In this document: piece by piece, positions 1-11,487 of the stretch
How positions within the stretch are numbered: position 1 is the first letter of the stretch
Layout of the letters: each line of letters opens with the position of its first letter
Source of the DNA: Pomphorhynchus laevis
Lineage: Eukaryota; Acanthocephala; Palaeacanthocephala; Echinorhynchida; Pomphorhynchidae
Direction: 5' to 3'
Assembly (NCBI GenBank): GCA_012934845.2
Contig: WNNJ02000219.1
Coordinates: 62,001-126,000, forward strand
Length of the DNA: 64,000 nt
Translations under genes and position numbers: made by a program
Notes under the pieces: generated by a model
Told to the model about the DNA's origin: nothing
The model's database searches: none
Seen by the model: only the letters and a program-made list of their open reading frames with translations

Positions 1-1257
1 AAGAAATGTAGAAATCAATCGTCAATTAACCAACCTACAAGTCCTAACTCTATCGCTCAAATGCTATCAAATTCCGCTGCTGCGCCAGTCGAACGAGTTC
101 ATTCATTAATTGCATTGGACATACCGCGGGAAAGCGATGTTGTCCATAACCAGGTTGAGTCTACCGCGCGCCAATTAACGCTTCACGATATCTACGAAAT
201 CGTTATCACTTGGCCCCCAGCGCTCTTGGATCCACCTCGCTGTAATGCTACGAACGAATTTGTGGACATCATGGCTGATCTTTACTACCAAGCTTCGGAG
301 GAAGTGCACTTTCAATCCTGCTCCGCGCTTGAGGCGGCAACCGTGCTCTCTCGTTGTGTGCTTCAGAGAATCGAAAGTCGTAAAACGGCGATCATACGCA
401 AAGCTATGGAACGTAGGCTGGATCTTTGGAGAAATAACGATTTTAATGCCCTCTTTGACGAAGCGAGATGCCTGCAGGCCCGAGCTGATTTGAATAAATA
501 CGATGGTAAAAATACTGAATGGAAAACCAGATACTGCAATCTTGTGAAGAAAGGCCGTCTAAGCGCTGCAACATCCCTCTTATCTGGCATTCAAACTTCT
601 TGAACCCTTCGTGCAGACACATTGATTGATGGTTTTACAGTAAAGAATCTCCTACAGAGGTTACATCCTGAAACAGCAGAGGCAAAGCCGGAAGCATTTC
701 TGCATGCTCCCATGATGGGTGCGGTTCCTCACCATCCGTCTACATTCCTTGCAATTGACGCAAGCGACATCGTAAAAGCGTCCCACTCCACATTTGGCAC
801 AGCAGGCCCATCCGGCGTGGATGCGCTTATGTGGAAACGCATGCTCACGGCTTTCGGTACTCATTCTAAAAAGCTTGCTGAAGCTCTTGCCGCTCTAGCA
901 GTCAAAATCGCTTCTGAAAAAGTCTCGCCTAATACTATTAATGCTTTCGTAGCTCGCCGACTTGTGGCCATCCCGAAAAAGAATAGAGGTATTCGACCGA
1001 TTGGAATAGCCGAAGTAGGTAGACGGATTGTCTGCAAAGCGATTTTGCAACATATAAAAACGGATTTGCAAGACATCGCTGGATTAGAGCAACTATGTGC
1101 CTCACAACGGAGTGGTGTGGACTTTTGTATACACTCTCTACGCAATAACTTCCACAACAATCCAGAATTTGGCTTACTGTGTGTCGACGCCTCCAACGCT
1201 TTTAACAGCTTAAACCGCCGAGTAGCTCTTCGTAACATGTCGCATTTATGTCCGTAA
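1..1257 (+). pseudogene. LINE ORF, N-terminal part and first half of reverse transcriptase
   Basis: One reading frame runs from the window edge to 1257, interrupted only by a TGA at 601-603. The part after that stop holds the start of the reverse transcriptase fingers and palm: the GPSGVDA block, then LVAIPKKNRGIRPIGIAE, which is the usual template-grip region, and DASNAFNSLNR, which is RT motif A with its catalytic aspartate. A TAA at 1255 ends the frame, but the same frame reads on with RT motif B sequence (EGVTQGEPLAMAIFA), so both stops are single-codon damage in a once continuous protein. Confidence 0.85.
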
Positions 1258-2200
1258 TTAGCGCAAACTTTCCAAAACATCTATTCTGTCGATGCTCGTC
1301 TTGTTTTGGAAGGTGGTTTGCTCCACTCGAAGGAGGGTGTGACTCAAGGCGAGCCTTTAGCAATGGCCATCTTCGCAATGGCTTCTCTGCCTCTTATAAG
1401 GATGATAAGAGATCAATGTCCTGATGTTGTTCAAACGGTGGTTTGCAGACGATGCGAACTTCCTCGGCTCCACATTGATGCTTGAGAAAGTACTTAATAT
1501 CCTACAACAGCACGGACCTGATTATGGCTATCATGTTAAACCAGCCAAATCTGCTCTTCTTCTGCACGAAACGATGACAGTAGATCAATCAAAGTTTGCA
1601 GGTGTCGACATAAGGCACGATGGTGTTAAGATTCTCGGCTCATTCATTGGATCAAGTGCGTTCATGAAAGAATCGACCAGAGAGCGAATTGAAGATGACG
1701 TTTATCTGACAGACCGGCTCACAGAGATATGCTCTGTAGACCCGCATATTTCTTACATCGGATTGACCAAGTCATTGCAATGGAAGTGGACACACTTCTT
1801 ACGCACAACGAGTTGCTCCGATGACGACCTTGCACCTTTGCGGGATGCAATTACCGGGAGATTCTTAAAGGAAATGACAAAGCAGGACCTTTCAGAAGAT
1901 TGGGTGAAGGTACTTACCAGTCCCATACGAGAAGGAGGCCTCGGGATCATTGACCCTCTGTTCGTGAAGGACCTGGAATTCAGCTCTTCTGAGAGAATGT
2001 GCTCATCATTCACGTCAGATTGCCAAGGTGTCGTCTTCAGAACCGAACAGCAAAAGATCGGCGAGCGGATTACTGCTGAAAGAAAGACAGCCGCAATTGG
2101 CCGCTTTAATTACGCTAAGTCGAACTTAAATGAAATCTCACAGGAAGCCATTGCATACGCGTCTGTTTATGGTGCATCGTCATGGCTTTCCATAGTGCCC
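1258..2200 (+). pseudogene. LINE ORF, second half of reverse transcriptase
   Basis: RT motif B (TQGEPL) is read in the first frame up to about 1437. The sequence then shifts to the second frame, where RT motif C appears as WFADDANFLGS with the two catalytic aspartates. The thumb region follows with KILGSFIGS, a pattern typical of this family. The frame is lost again close to 2195, where homology moves back to the first frame (VRENFHILPREFRDSMAMRY). The frame change near 1440 falls within a few bases of GTGGTTTGCAGACG. Confidence 0.85.
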
Positions 2201-2916
2201 CGGTTCGTGAAAACTTCCATATTCTTCCACGTGAATTCAGAGATAGTATGGCTATGCGGTATGCTTGGGAACCGACTGACATGCCCACGAGATGCATATG
2301 CAATACTCCTGCATGCTTGAAGCATCTCCTTTCATGTCGGCGTGGAGGGTTGCAGATTTTTCGTCACAATATCGTTCGTGATATCCTTGCCCGAAATCTA
2401 ACGACTGTATGTCATGGTGTATGGATCGAATCTGTACTCGATAGTCCCAGCGTGGATCACGTCTTCACCAATAGTGCAACGACAAGAGATCTTGACGCAC
2501 GAGTGGATATCGTCTGTACTGGACTGTTTCCCGGTAGATTCGAGCGGACGTATATAGACGTCAGCATTTTCAACAACCTTGCCGAATCTTACCGTACAAG
2601 CACGTCCAGTGCGTTCAACTTCCACGAAGCAAGAAAGAAGTCTAAATATGAGGAACGGGTTCAACAGATTGCAAGAGGCACATTTGTACCCTTCATCGCT
2701 TCGACAAACGGCGGATTGAGTGAAAGCTCTCGTGCTGTGTTGCGCCGAATCGCCTTTCTGCAGGCGCAGAGGTCTGACCAAACGACATACGCACAGTGCT
2801 TGACTCGCATTACACGTGAAATCGGTGTTGCCCTATGCCGCGCGGCGTCGATATGCATCCGGGGTTACCGTTCTTCAAGTGGAAAGGCCGTCCGCCTCGA
2901 GCAACAGGAGCCTTAG
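2182..2916 (+). pseudogene. LINE ORF, zinc knuckle and restriction-like endonuclease
   Basis: This frame starts with PREFRDSMAMRYAW, then has a CxC-x(5)-C-x3-HLLSC-x7-RHN knuckle followed by RD, the linker seen before the nuclease in restriction-like-endonuclease LINEs. The nuclease core is visible as ARVDI, then YIDVSIFN, then HEARKKSKYEERV, giving the D...D...K layout of the PD-(D/E)XK fold. The end (CIRGYRSSSGK) and stop at 2914-2916 look natural. In this group the nuclease nicks the target and the RT primes from the nick. Confidence 0.85.
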
Positions 2917-3017
2917 CTAAAGCACACGCCCCGTAACATGAAATTCAAACATAATGATATTTGGGTTAAATTCCCTTTGTAAACTTTGTGAATAAAGCTT
3001 TTCTTCTTTAAAAAAAT

Positions 3018-3591
3018 AATTAATATTATATTAATAATATTAAATTAATATTATTATATAAAAATATTATTTGTCTAGACAAAAATATTATATTTGAAAT
3101 GAATATTAGTTTGACATATCTATAACGAAAATACTAGAATAATTTCCACAACAATGAAAAACTGCTCTCGCTGATGTAATTGAATATAAAATCATGTGTA
3201 AACAAGTTTTGCTCGAGTAGTCAAAACTTATTACGTTGAAATCACTTGATACAAGTTACCGGAACACAAGTTACTTTTATTTCTTAAATTATAAAACATG
3301 CTATCAGAAATCAAAATATCACAATAATATCTTTATATATAAATAATAATTTTAAATATCTTTATATTGTTAAACTAAATTGCAAAATAGTATTTTGAAA
3401 ATTTTGATTTGAAGCATTAACATTTTGATTTAAAGCGAAAAAGTGTTTAATATTTAAAGTAAAATGTAGTCAATACATTTATATTACATCTATTATTCAA
3501 TTAGTCAATTCATTAAAAATGATTTTAATTTTAAATTTTTATTTTAGATTTTATTTAAAATAGTTGATAATGATTCATTATTGATAAAGAA
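3018..3591. other. AT-rich spacer, nothing recognised
   Basis: This stretch between the LINE tail and the foldback MITE is very AT-rich. I see no open frame, splice-bounded hexokinase exon or RNA gene in it. It would belong to a large intron of hexokinase gene A if that gene continues to the left. Confidence 0.5.
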
Positions 3592-3740
3592 TTATTGGAA
3601 GAACATTTAATTAAGGAAGAACATTTTATTTGATATTTCGCTAACCTCTGTTAGCAACTTTTTTGATATTTAGCTAAGATGCTATCAGAGGTACCCGAAA
3701 TATCAAATAAAATTTTCTTTCTTTGATCCAGCTCCAATAA
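3592..3740. mobile_element. Foldback MITE, copy 1
   Basis: Terminal inverted repeats begin TTATTGGA on the left and end TCCAATAA on the right. Inside lies a second pair of inverted blocks around TTTCGCTAACCTCTGTTAGC and its decayed complement. The same sequence occurs better preserved at 63625-63832. It has no coding capacity, so it would be a non-autonomous DNA element. The left arm of this copy is partly deleted. Confidence 0.7.
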
Positions 3741-3754
3741 TTCTTTTTAAATTT

Positions 3755-3870
3755 CATTGTTATATAAATATAAGTTGTATAAAATCTTATATAATTATTT
3801 ATTATCTATTATTATTTATCTTTATTTTTAATTTATAAATAATATAAAATACGTAGACTCAGTTATCTTA
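3755..3870 (+). repeat. PLE 3' tail fragment
   Basis: The run from AAATATAAGTTGTATAAAAT to ACGTAGACTCAGTTA matches the last part of the dispersed PLE 3' repeat described at 34560-35295. Only the extreme 3' end is present. Confidence 0.55.
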
Positions 3871-3927
3871 TCTTATTTTTTACAAAATTTAATATTTGTT
3901 TCGCTAATACTGCTCCTTAAAACATAC

Positions 3928-6900
3928 TTCATTTGGTTCATTGTAGTCTCCATCCCAGATACCAACTTCGTTTATATTCTCAATATAACAGGCATTAAAT
4001 CCGGTGCCTATAAAAAGCGTTATTAAAATGTCACTGAATGGACCACATGGTATAACTCACCTATTATTACACCGATAGCAGTTGTTGGATCTCCGTAAGC
4101 GCATGAAACTAATGTTCCCACAGTATCGTTAATAAGAGCAGTGACTTTAACATTCATCCCCTAATTGTAAGCATTGACAAATAGATTTAAATATCGAATA
4201 GATTTAACAAATAGATTTTTACTATCGCAATTTATAAATGTTGGATATTTTTTGTAAAATTTGTAAATTAAATAAGATTTGATTTTAAGATTTGGCAGTA
4301 AACGTTCACTACAAATTTAGGATTTAATAAATGACCATCAAAAATGATCATCGAATAGATAAATTTATAATATACAATAATACAATATTTGCGAAAATCA
4401 GTAATTTTTGTGAAAAATATAAAATTAGTCACTAATTTTCAAGAATCAAAAAATCATTATAAAATGTAAAATAATTTTATTATATATCAAAAATATGTAT
4501 ATTTTTGTGAGTTGCAGAATAACTAAGATATTTTAATATTTTTATCATTTAAAAATAAATGTGTTAAAAAAATCATGCTTTAAATTAATTAAAATCTTGT
4601 TTTAAAGAATAAGAACTTTCAGTTTTAAATAAAATATATTTTAAAAAAGAACACATTTCTTTTTCTCAGAAAGTTTCGTTTTTAATAAAACATTTTTATA
4701 ATTGTTGACAATATAAATGATAAAATTAAACAAAATATTCTTAAAATTTTATTTTATATTACCATATTTATAAAAAAATAATATTTTTAACAGATGTAAA
4801 TTATTTTATTTTAAAAGTTTATCCTTTTATTTGATAATTTAAATAAATTCAATTTGACGAAATAAAAAACGAAATTTATAAAAAATGAAAATTTAGGTAG
4901 GGATCAAGCACGAGAGACGATTATGTAAATGCTCTTTGATGAGTAAAATAATAATAACCGAAAATGAATAAGAATATTAATATTCTTATTTCTCCATAAA
5001 TATCCATATTCTTCGTTAGAAAATGAATATCCATATTCTCCATAAAAAAGGAAATGGACGAAATCCGACAATTATTTTGGTATATAATATGCCGTTTATA
5101 ATTTCCTCGGAATTCATAAATGCGCTGTTTGCATATACAACATACATCTGTAATTTCTCGAATCTGTATGCCTATATAACTTTAAAAAGATATCATAATT
5201 AATTATTTTAACTAATATTTTTATAAATACTTGACTGATATTTTTATAAATCTTAATAATAGCTAAATGTTACAATATTGTATGTATACTTTTAATAGAA
5301 ATTAAGCATGAATATATTGCATTACAAGCATACGCGTGTGAATTCTGATGAAATTGTACATGGTTTTAGAAATTCATAAGTATTTACCGTTAGAATAGTA
5401 TACGAATAAATGATTTGGTTTCAAACATTAAACGTATAAATTAAAAGCTTAATTTATTATGTTATTGGAAACAAACTATAGATGACTATTTTGAAAATAG
5501 CAATTTATTGCAAAATATGTAGGTTTTCAAATTGAAAGTAGATACTTTCCATGCCAACGCAGATTTAATTTAAAATCAGAAATGATTTTAAATTTGCAAA
5601 ATGTAAGACGAAAGTATTTCATTAAATTTAATTGCCGATAAAAGCAAAATTTAGGTATTGAATCAGTAGCTGATGAGGTTCACTAATACTGAAATGTAGC
5701 GTACTGCTGTTGGCTTATAGATAGGATTAAAAAAGCGTACAGAATATAAATAGTCATCAAATTTTTAATAGCAACAATGACTACACAGGTATATAAACTT
5801 AAAATTTAATTTTTAATTAATTCTAAATAATAATTTAAAATTAAAATTATTAAAAGTTAAAACTTAAAAATTTAAATTTCTGTAATTTTAATCAAAATAT
5901 TAAAATTTGATTATTAAGTGAAAGTTAATACCAATTTTAATGAAATACAAATTTTAAATAGGTGAATTAAAATATAATTTTTTAAATTTCAAATTCTTAA
6001 AAGTTAGAATACATAACTTATATTCTATAATTATACTAATTATTATAACTTTAGCTAAAATTTCGAAATTTACATTAATTTAGTAAACTAATGTAATAGA
6101 AGTTTTATTGAAATCTAAATTTCTTAAAGTGCAGTTAAATTGATAAATTCACTTCATATTATTAATATACCTTTGCATCAATTGCTCTTTGCAGTAGCAT
6201 TACAACATCTTTGCCTATCACACCCTCACACTTAAAGCCCTTCGTCCAAGATGACAACTTTGCACTAGAGAGCCCATTCTGGTTGCAAGGAAAAGAGAAG
6301 GTAAAACCTAGTGATAAATGCGCGTTCGTCAAATGTTCCGTTTTAAGGAAACCGTAAAGGCTTTCAGCCAGATAATCAAACAACTAAAAATAGTATAAAA
6401 AAATTTAATTATTAGATTATAAAACTTACATCATTTCCGCTGCCCATCATTATACTTCGAGGAACTATAAACACTTTGCTAGACACAATTGGTTTTTTGC
6501 CTCCACCCAATAGTTGAACTTTCAGAACGCGAAAATTTGTACCACCTAGATCCAATGCTAAAACAGTACCCCTTTCGTTACCCATTGGCAGATAACGCAC
6601 GTACGAAGGGATCATCTTTACATCAGCCTCGTAATGTGTTGTATTACTCAGTCCCTTCGTTAATTCATTTCGGATAATCTCTTGTAATTTTATTATACGA
6701 TCTGTATCAAATTTTAAAGATTGAAGTATGCTTTCAATCTAAACAAAAGTATAAACATTTTTAATCAATATAATGTTTAAAAAATAATTATTTTTTAAAA
6801 TTAATTATTATTAACTAATTTAAAAAATAATTAAATTAATAAAAAATATTAATCTATAATTTAATTGCTAATTTATTAAATAAATAATTAAAATGATTAA

Positions 6901-7796
6901 CGGTCACAATAATAAACGTAACACTATTAGTATTGCTCATAAAATATACAAAAATAAACGGTCAAAATTATTTTTGTTTATAAAATAGACAATAAAAAAT
7001 TAATTTTATTTAATTATAAATAATTAAAGAAATTAGTAAATACTTATTAGTAATTACTAATTATTAATAATAAGTAATTAATAACCTTTCTATCGTCGTA
7101 TATTTAAAAAAATTTAGTGCTACTTTTGTTAAAAACTTTCTCTTTTACTTCACGAAAAGGTTTGTTCTTGCTCTTTTCTTCTCCGTGACCTTTGACGTAT
7201 TCGAAGGTCACGAATTCGAAGGTCACATAATCGAGCTGGTAGGTCCGTAAATTAATAATAAAACAATATAAAAGCATAAGATAATTACTTGTCCGGAGAA
7301 ATTCGGGTAATTTCAATTCAAAAACAAACTCATGTTTTATTTGTAAAATTATTGTTTAATCGGGCAAATTTTGATATTTCAAGTTTCATTTTATATCTTC
7401 AAAATAATAATCCATAAGATTTATTAATATAATTGCAAACAAAATAATTTGAGGTAATAATCAATTTTTAATAATGTAATTTTTTAATTTAATTTTTTTG
7501 GCGATTAAATAACTTTAAATTTTGAAATACTATCGTTCCATTTTAAAATGCGACGCAATATTAAAAGCGGCTACAGATGTCTTGATAATTAGAAAATGTT
7601 AAATTTACAAAATCCACAATATTCACTAACTAATTAATAACAAGAAATTATCTTTTACCTTCGCATTAAGCATTGGATATCTACGTTTAGTTTGAAAGTA
7701 TTTGAATATGGTCCCTTGTGTAATATAATTGTTGGTTATTATACCAATTAGAAATCCAATTAGCATTGCGAGCAAAGTAATTACAAATGCACCCAT
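3928..7796 (-). CDS. HK: Hexokinase gene A, coding exons 1-5, 3' part not seen
   Basis: Hexokinase phosphorylates glucose with ATP at the start of glycolysis. The exons on the minus strand are 7659-7796, 6430-6738, 6171-6383, 4061-4160 and 3928-4007, all with AG/GT borders, giving 280 residues. Exon 1 begins [18 protein letters not shown], a hydrophobic anchor, and its ATG lies three bases after a splice acceptor, so a non-coding exon must lie upstream. Exon 2 has the phosphate loop [13 protein letters not shown], exon 3 the glucose site [19 protein letters not shown] and WTKGF, exon 4 the catalytic Asp in [13 protein letters not shown], and exon 5 TGFNACYIE. Exon lengths 2-5 equal those of gene B. 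The next exon (NTEWGALG in gene B) is not found down to base 3018; it may lie beyond the LINE and the left edge, or be lost. The frame is open throughout the five exons. Confidence 0.85.
4161..6170 (-). other. Gene A intron 3
   Basis: This 2 kb intron lies between the exon ending DAK (donor GTATAT) and the exon starting GMNVKV (acceptor TTAG). It is AT-rich. I see no coding remnant or named repeat, only short palindromes such as that around GAATATTAATATTC near 4975. Confidence 0.6.
6739..7658 (-). other. Gene A intron 1
   Basis: This is the intron between the anchor exon and the phosphate-loop exon. The inverted copy on the plus strand (39718-40245) lacks about 500 bases of it, mainly 6790-7310, and has about 100 bases not present here. 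So the two copies have diverged by insertions or deletions. Short open frames inside it are not conserved. Confidence 0.6.
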
Positions 7797-8550
7797 TTCT
7801 GAAAAGATAAGACAGCTTACTGATTAATAAATTTAATGCACTAATTGAAAGTGAATATATTAAATTTTATGTAGGTCATTTTTTGATTAATTTTTGTAAA
7901 TGACGTACAATTCAGTTTCGAAATAAATATGAACACCAAATAAGAAAATTTAAATAGCAAAATTGGGTCTCAATGATTTTGAGTTGTCTCTGTCAAAACG
8001 GATCGCCAAATATTTGTTTGTTAAATAAAATGTAGTAAGACCTAAAAAACAATTTTGATCCTCTTAGACTCCTTTTGTTGCTTACGATTTGAATAATAAA
8101 ATGTATTGTTCACATTAAATATGTAAAAATATTAGAGAGTAAAATGAAAGATACAAATATTATATTATAAACAGAAATATTCTAAAATATGATGTGTTAA
8201 AGTAGAAATTACAACAGAAATTTCTGAATTTAATAGACAGTTACCCAAACAACACACAAATATAAACCAATATTTGTAAAATTCATTCTTTGATCGAAAG
8301 CATCTTTGAATTGTGTTATATATAAGGCAGATAGATCAAAGACTAATGGATAAGCGATTTCGCAAAATAAGTGTAATTTGAAAAGTGACAGCTCGTTTAC
8401 TGCTAACCACTTTATTGAAACTAATAGTAACAAATATTTTATAAAAATTCAATATTTGACTTTCATTTAAAAGTCGCAATTAGAAGTCCGTATTATTTTA
8501 CAATACCGATTATGTAAGACTATATTTGATTCATTTTCTTTACGAAAAAA
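7797..8550. other. Upstream flank of gene A, duplicated in inverse orientation
   Basis: The segment is repeated almost base for base, inverted, at about 38820-39579. It contains a 67-codon open frame on the minus strand (8230-8433) that is identical in the other copy. The identity is explained by recent duplication of the whole block, not by selection on a protein, so I do not call it a gene. The polypyrimidine tract and acceptor of gene A exon 1 lie at its left end. Confidence 0.6.
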
Positions 8551-8551
8551 A

Positions 8552-8690
8552 CTTTTCAGATACAAAAGCAATTAAATTACGTTGAACATCTTGAACACAA
8601 AAATTAATTTAATTAATTTCCTTAACAAAAAAAACTTTTTCAGACACAAAGGCAATTAAATTACTTGAACACGAAAATTAATAGATAACT
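8552..8690. repeat. Two tandem copies of a roughly 80-base unit
   Basis: AACTTTTCAGATACAAAAGC at about 8550 and AACTTTTTCAGACACAAAGG at about 8633 begin two similar units that both run on into CAATTAAATTAC and GAACAC. A third, diverged copy lies at about 24755, next to another exon-7 relic, so repeat and relic were duplicated together. Confidence 0.55.
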
Positions 8691-8744
8691 TTAATTAATA
8701 ACTTTTTATATAAATTTAATTGAAGTCATTTGAATGACTTAAAT

Positions 8745-8905
8745 GTTCTAGATTTTCAAAGATCCTCTAGTTGTAACAAGTAGTTCAAAATAAATAGCAT
8801 ATATCTCCGCTCGCCCAATAAAGATGAATTTTTTTATCAGTAAAACGATAATATTCCTAACTTTATCTCTCATATACATTTCACTGCGAAGCTTTTTGAA
8901 TTTTT
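8745..8905 (-). pseudogene. Decayed hexokinase exon 7, copy upstream of gene A
   Basis: The minus strand matches the first half of gene B exon 7 at the DNA level: ATATACATTTCACTGCGAAGC against ATATACATACCGCTAACTAGC, CCAATAAAG, and TTGTAACAAGTAG against TGTAACAAGTGGG. It no longer has an open frame or clear splice sites. It implies that another hexokinase copy once lay upstream of gene A. Confidence 0.65.
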
Positions 8906-9059
8906 GAACAAAGCATAATAGAAATGATTCATAAAATTCTTGTAAAATTTAGATAACTCAAATACAAGGACACAATTTAACACAATTAATTAAATATATT
9001 AGTTTAATTCTTTAAAAATATTAGTTTAACTCAAAAATAATCTTAATAAAAAGGTTTTA

Positions 9060-9450
9060 TTAAGGTAGTTGGTAGTCAGCCTTCTGATGAGCTTGCGTTT
9101 ATCAGAAATCTAACCTTAAACTCCTCTCCTTTCGAAATGTGACTCATCCGAGATTGGAGCCTTAACTCTCTGTACTTGGCTTGCGCTCTTGACTGCTAAA
9201 CTACGATTCCAGGATTATAAGATTTCACAAAGCATATAAAACCTTTATGATCTCTAAAAACTCCATTGTCCGAGATGCTTTCAGGCATGCTTATTATAGA
9301 TATATTAAGAGTGTATGGAATTTGAAGTCATGAAGAAATATCATGTAGCTGGTTTTTAACGGGAATGTCACCTGATGTGACCTAGCAATTATTCAATAGA
9401 TAATTAAGCATCAATAACAGGATCATCAGTCACGATTTTAATCGATCTCA
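9060..9450. repeat. SINE-like repeats with a tRNA-like head
   Basis: On the minus strand near 9195 a tRNA-like head reads TAGTTTAGCAG (fits the A box) and, about 31 bases on, GGCTCCAATCTC (close to the B box). This is the spacing of an RNA polymerase III promoter. To the right, 9290-9440 on the plus strand resembles 45190-45345 (GTGTATGGAAT, GATCAT and blocks between). The two halves may belong to two different insertions. A tRNA-derived SINE is the best reading, but ends and tail are not clear. Confidence 0.45.
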
Positions 9451-9639
9451 CAAATTATATAAAATTCTTGTAAAATGTTTAAATCTCAAATATTAGTCGG
9501 TTGTACTCAAGGAAGATATATAACTTGATAAAATAATAATATTAAAATGACAATTTAAGCTAACTAAGGCTTAAATTAATAAGGCTTTAAATTAATTAAG
9601 GCTTAAATATACAGAATAATTATAATTAATAATAAATTG

Positions 9640-9800
9640 ATAGATTATAATTTAGTAATAAATACTAATCGATAATTTATATTTATAAAGTGTAAAATTT
9701 AAAATAAAGTTGAATTTTTATAAATTAACTAATAAATAACATACGTTGTATAAATATAAAACAATCCGTACGCCCTCATTATTTAACCAATCCGTACGCT
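9640..9800 (-). repeat. PLE 3' end fragment
   Basis: The sequence matches the 3' arm of the PLE 3' repeat, with AACTAATAAATAACATACGTTG, a near match to the terminal inverted arm in other copies. The structured centre is missing. Confidence 0.55.
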
Positions 9801-10059
9801 GTCATTCAAATAAATAATATAATTTTTAATTTCTTCCGTGCATGCTTTTATAAATTGAAGAGTAGATACAAATAACCGTTGAAAATTGTGGAAAAAAAAT
9901 TTTCACACAATATTTGGAATAAGATTTACATATTTTGTTGATTTGTTAAGCAATTCACTCTTGTAAATGTTGAACAATGAATCTTAAAGAGGTATGTTGG
10001 TTTTGCAGAAAATAAATAAAAGATCAAATAATGCATCATATTTTTACACTTAAAGATTC

Positions 10060-10400
10060 TAAGTAATTATTTTATATAATCAGATTAAAATAATGCTAAA
10101 TAAAATTTAAATAATTAATAATTAAATAATAATAAATAATAAATAATTGCAATATAAGATTTTATATAATTTATATAAAGTTAAAATTTAAAATTGATAT
10201 TTAAAATAAAAGTCAATTTTGATGAATTGAATAATAACATCGGATGTTTAAGAATGAGGATTAGAGGTCATAAGTAGGAACTGTTTTGTTATCCGATTTC
10301 AGCCCATATTCATCGACCCGACATAGCAGAGAGGTTACATGCATTCTAATGACACATTTCTTCTGGTAAATTTTCTTTACAAAATTTATTATTCTGATAT
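10060..10400 (-). repeat. PLE 3' end, structured copy
   Basis: Read on the minus strand, the arm sequence, the block around CTGCTATG/CATAGCAG (here diverged) and the CCTAATCC side are recognisable. The pseudoknot stems are more diverged than in the copy at 10550-10835. A run of TA-rich sequence (10400-10505) follows. Confidence 0.6.
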
Positions 10401-10549
10401 TATTCATGATATATTATAATATATAATATATAAATATATAAATATAATAATATATTATATATAATATAATAATATTATAACATTATATATATTATATATA
10501 TCATGTAAATACATGCTAATGATGTATTTCCTCTGATAATTAAATATAA

Positions 10550-10835
10550 ATAATTAAATTTAAATAATTAATAATTAAATAATAATAAAAATTGCAATAT
10601 AAGATTTTATATAATTTATATAAAGTTTAAATCAAAATTTAAAAAGTTAATTTTTATGAACCGACTTATAAATAACAGACGATGTATAAGAATGAGTTTT
10701 AGAGGTCATCAGTAGGAACTGCTATGCTATCAGGTTTCGGCCCCGATTCCTCGACTCAACACAGCAGCGGGGCCAAATACATGTGAAGGACGTATTTCCT
10801 CTGATAAAATTTAAATATGTCATATTTACGATATA
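10550..10835 (-). repeat. PLE 3' end, best-paired pseudoknot copy
   Basis: On the minus strand this copy has GGCCCCG followed by CTGCTGTG, then CGGGGCC, GAAACCTGATAG and CATAGCAG. The first pair of blocks is complementary over seven bases and interleaves with the second, as in an H-type pseudoknot. Flanking arms match the consensus. Confidence 0.7.
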
Positions 10836-11070
10836 AATTATAGGTAGTTTTAATTGAATCAACTCTGGACATATACCTTCTTTATGATAAATATTAAGAA
10901 TAAGGCTACCCGGATAAATTTATTCATTCATTGAATAAAAATCATTAGAGTTAAATACACATGTATCATCAATATATCGAAACATATTTGATATTTTTAT
11001 ATAATTTAGATTTATTTTTACACAGTTATGAGCAAATTTATGAAATACAAATACATGCCAAATGCATGCT
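10836..11070 (-). mobile_element. PLE reverse transcriptase fragment
   Basis: The minus strand is related to the region encoding RYIEDI and SEQIYPSSLILNK in the longer copies at 52.8 and 54.4 kb. It is a broken fossil piece of a Penelope-like element. Confidence 0.6.
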
Positions 11071-11094
11071 AATGATGTATTTATCTGATAAAAT

Positions 11095-11400
11095 TTAAAT
11101 ATGAAATATTTACGATATAAATTAATTTTAGTTTTAATTTTTTATATAAGATTTTATATAATTTATATAATTTAATTTATATCTATATAAAAAACATTGA
11201 AATTTAAAATAAAAGTTAATTTTTATGAATTGACTAAGAAATATCAGATGATGTATCATAATAAGGATTGAAGGTTATTAAGTGCAACTGCTATGCTATA
11301 ATAGATTTCAGGCATGTTCTTTAACCCAATATAGCCGCGGGCCAAATACATGCTAATGACCTATTTACTCTGATGAAATTGAATTATATAGTATCTTATT
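11095..11400 (-). repeat. PLE 3' end copy
   Basis: This is another copy of the structured 3' repeat, with AACTGCTATGCTAT and CGGGCCAAATACATGC on the plus strand. The pseudoknot stems are partly eroded. Confidence 0.6.
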
Positions 11401-11487
11401 CTAATACAAAGTATATTTATTATAAAATATATTTATTTTAAATATATTTATATTTATAAAGTATATTTATTATTTTGTTAAAAGAAT

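Larger units (their letters stand above)
1..3017 (+). mobile_element. Non-LTR retrotransposon with restriction-like nuclease, 5' end off the window
   Basis: This is a LINE-type element read from the left edge to an AATAAA signal near 2990 and a short A-run. In order it carries an N-terminal region, a reverse transcriptase (GPSGVDA at about 810, DASNAFNSLNR at about 1185, TQGEP at about 1340, FADDAN at about 1445), a Cys-Cys-His-Cys knuckle (about 2295-2345) and a PD-(D/E)XK-like nuclease (about 2490-2660). The frame is open at base 1, so the 5' end is missing. The coding frame is broken by two in-frame stops (601, 1255) and two frame changes (near 1440 and near 2195). Base composition is far richer in G+C than anything around it. 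Related proteins with the same RT plus nuclease layout are common in corals, sponges and fish (recalled, not searched). The clade is not certain; it belongs with the nuclease-bearing (R2/CRE/Hero-like) side of LINEs rather than the APE side. Confidence 0.9.

Noticed and set aside
861-1280. 139-codon minus-strand frame over the LINE
   Set aside because: It is the shadow of the reverse transcriptase frame, caused by the GC-richer composition.
8230-8433. 67-codon frame identical in the inverted copy at 38943-39146
   Set aside because: Identity extends through all flanking non-coding DNA, so it reflects the duplication and not protein conservation.
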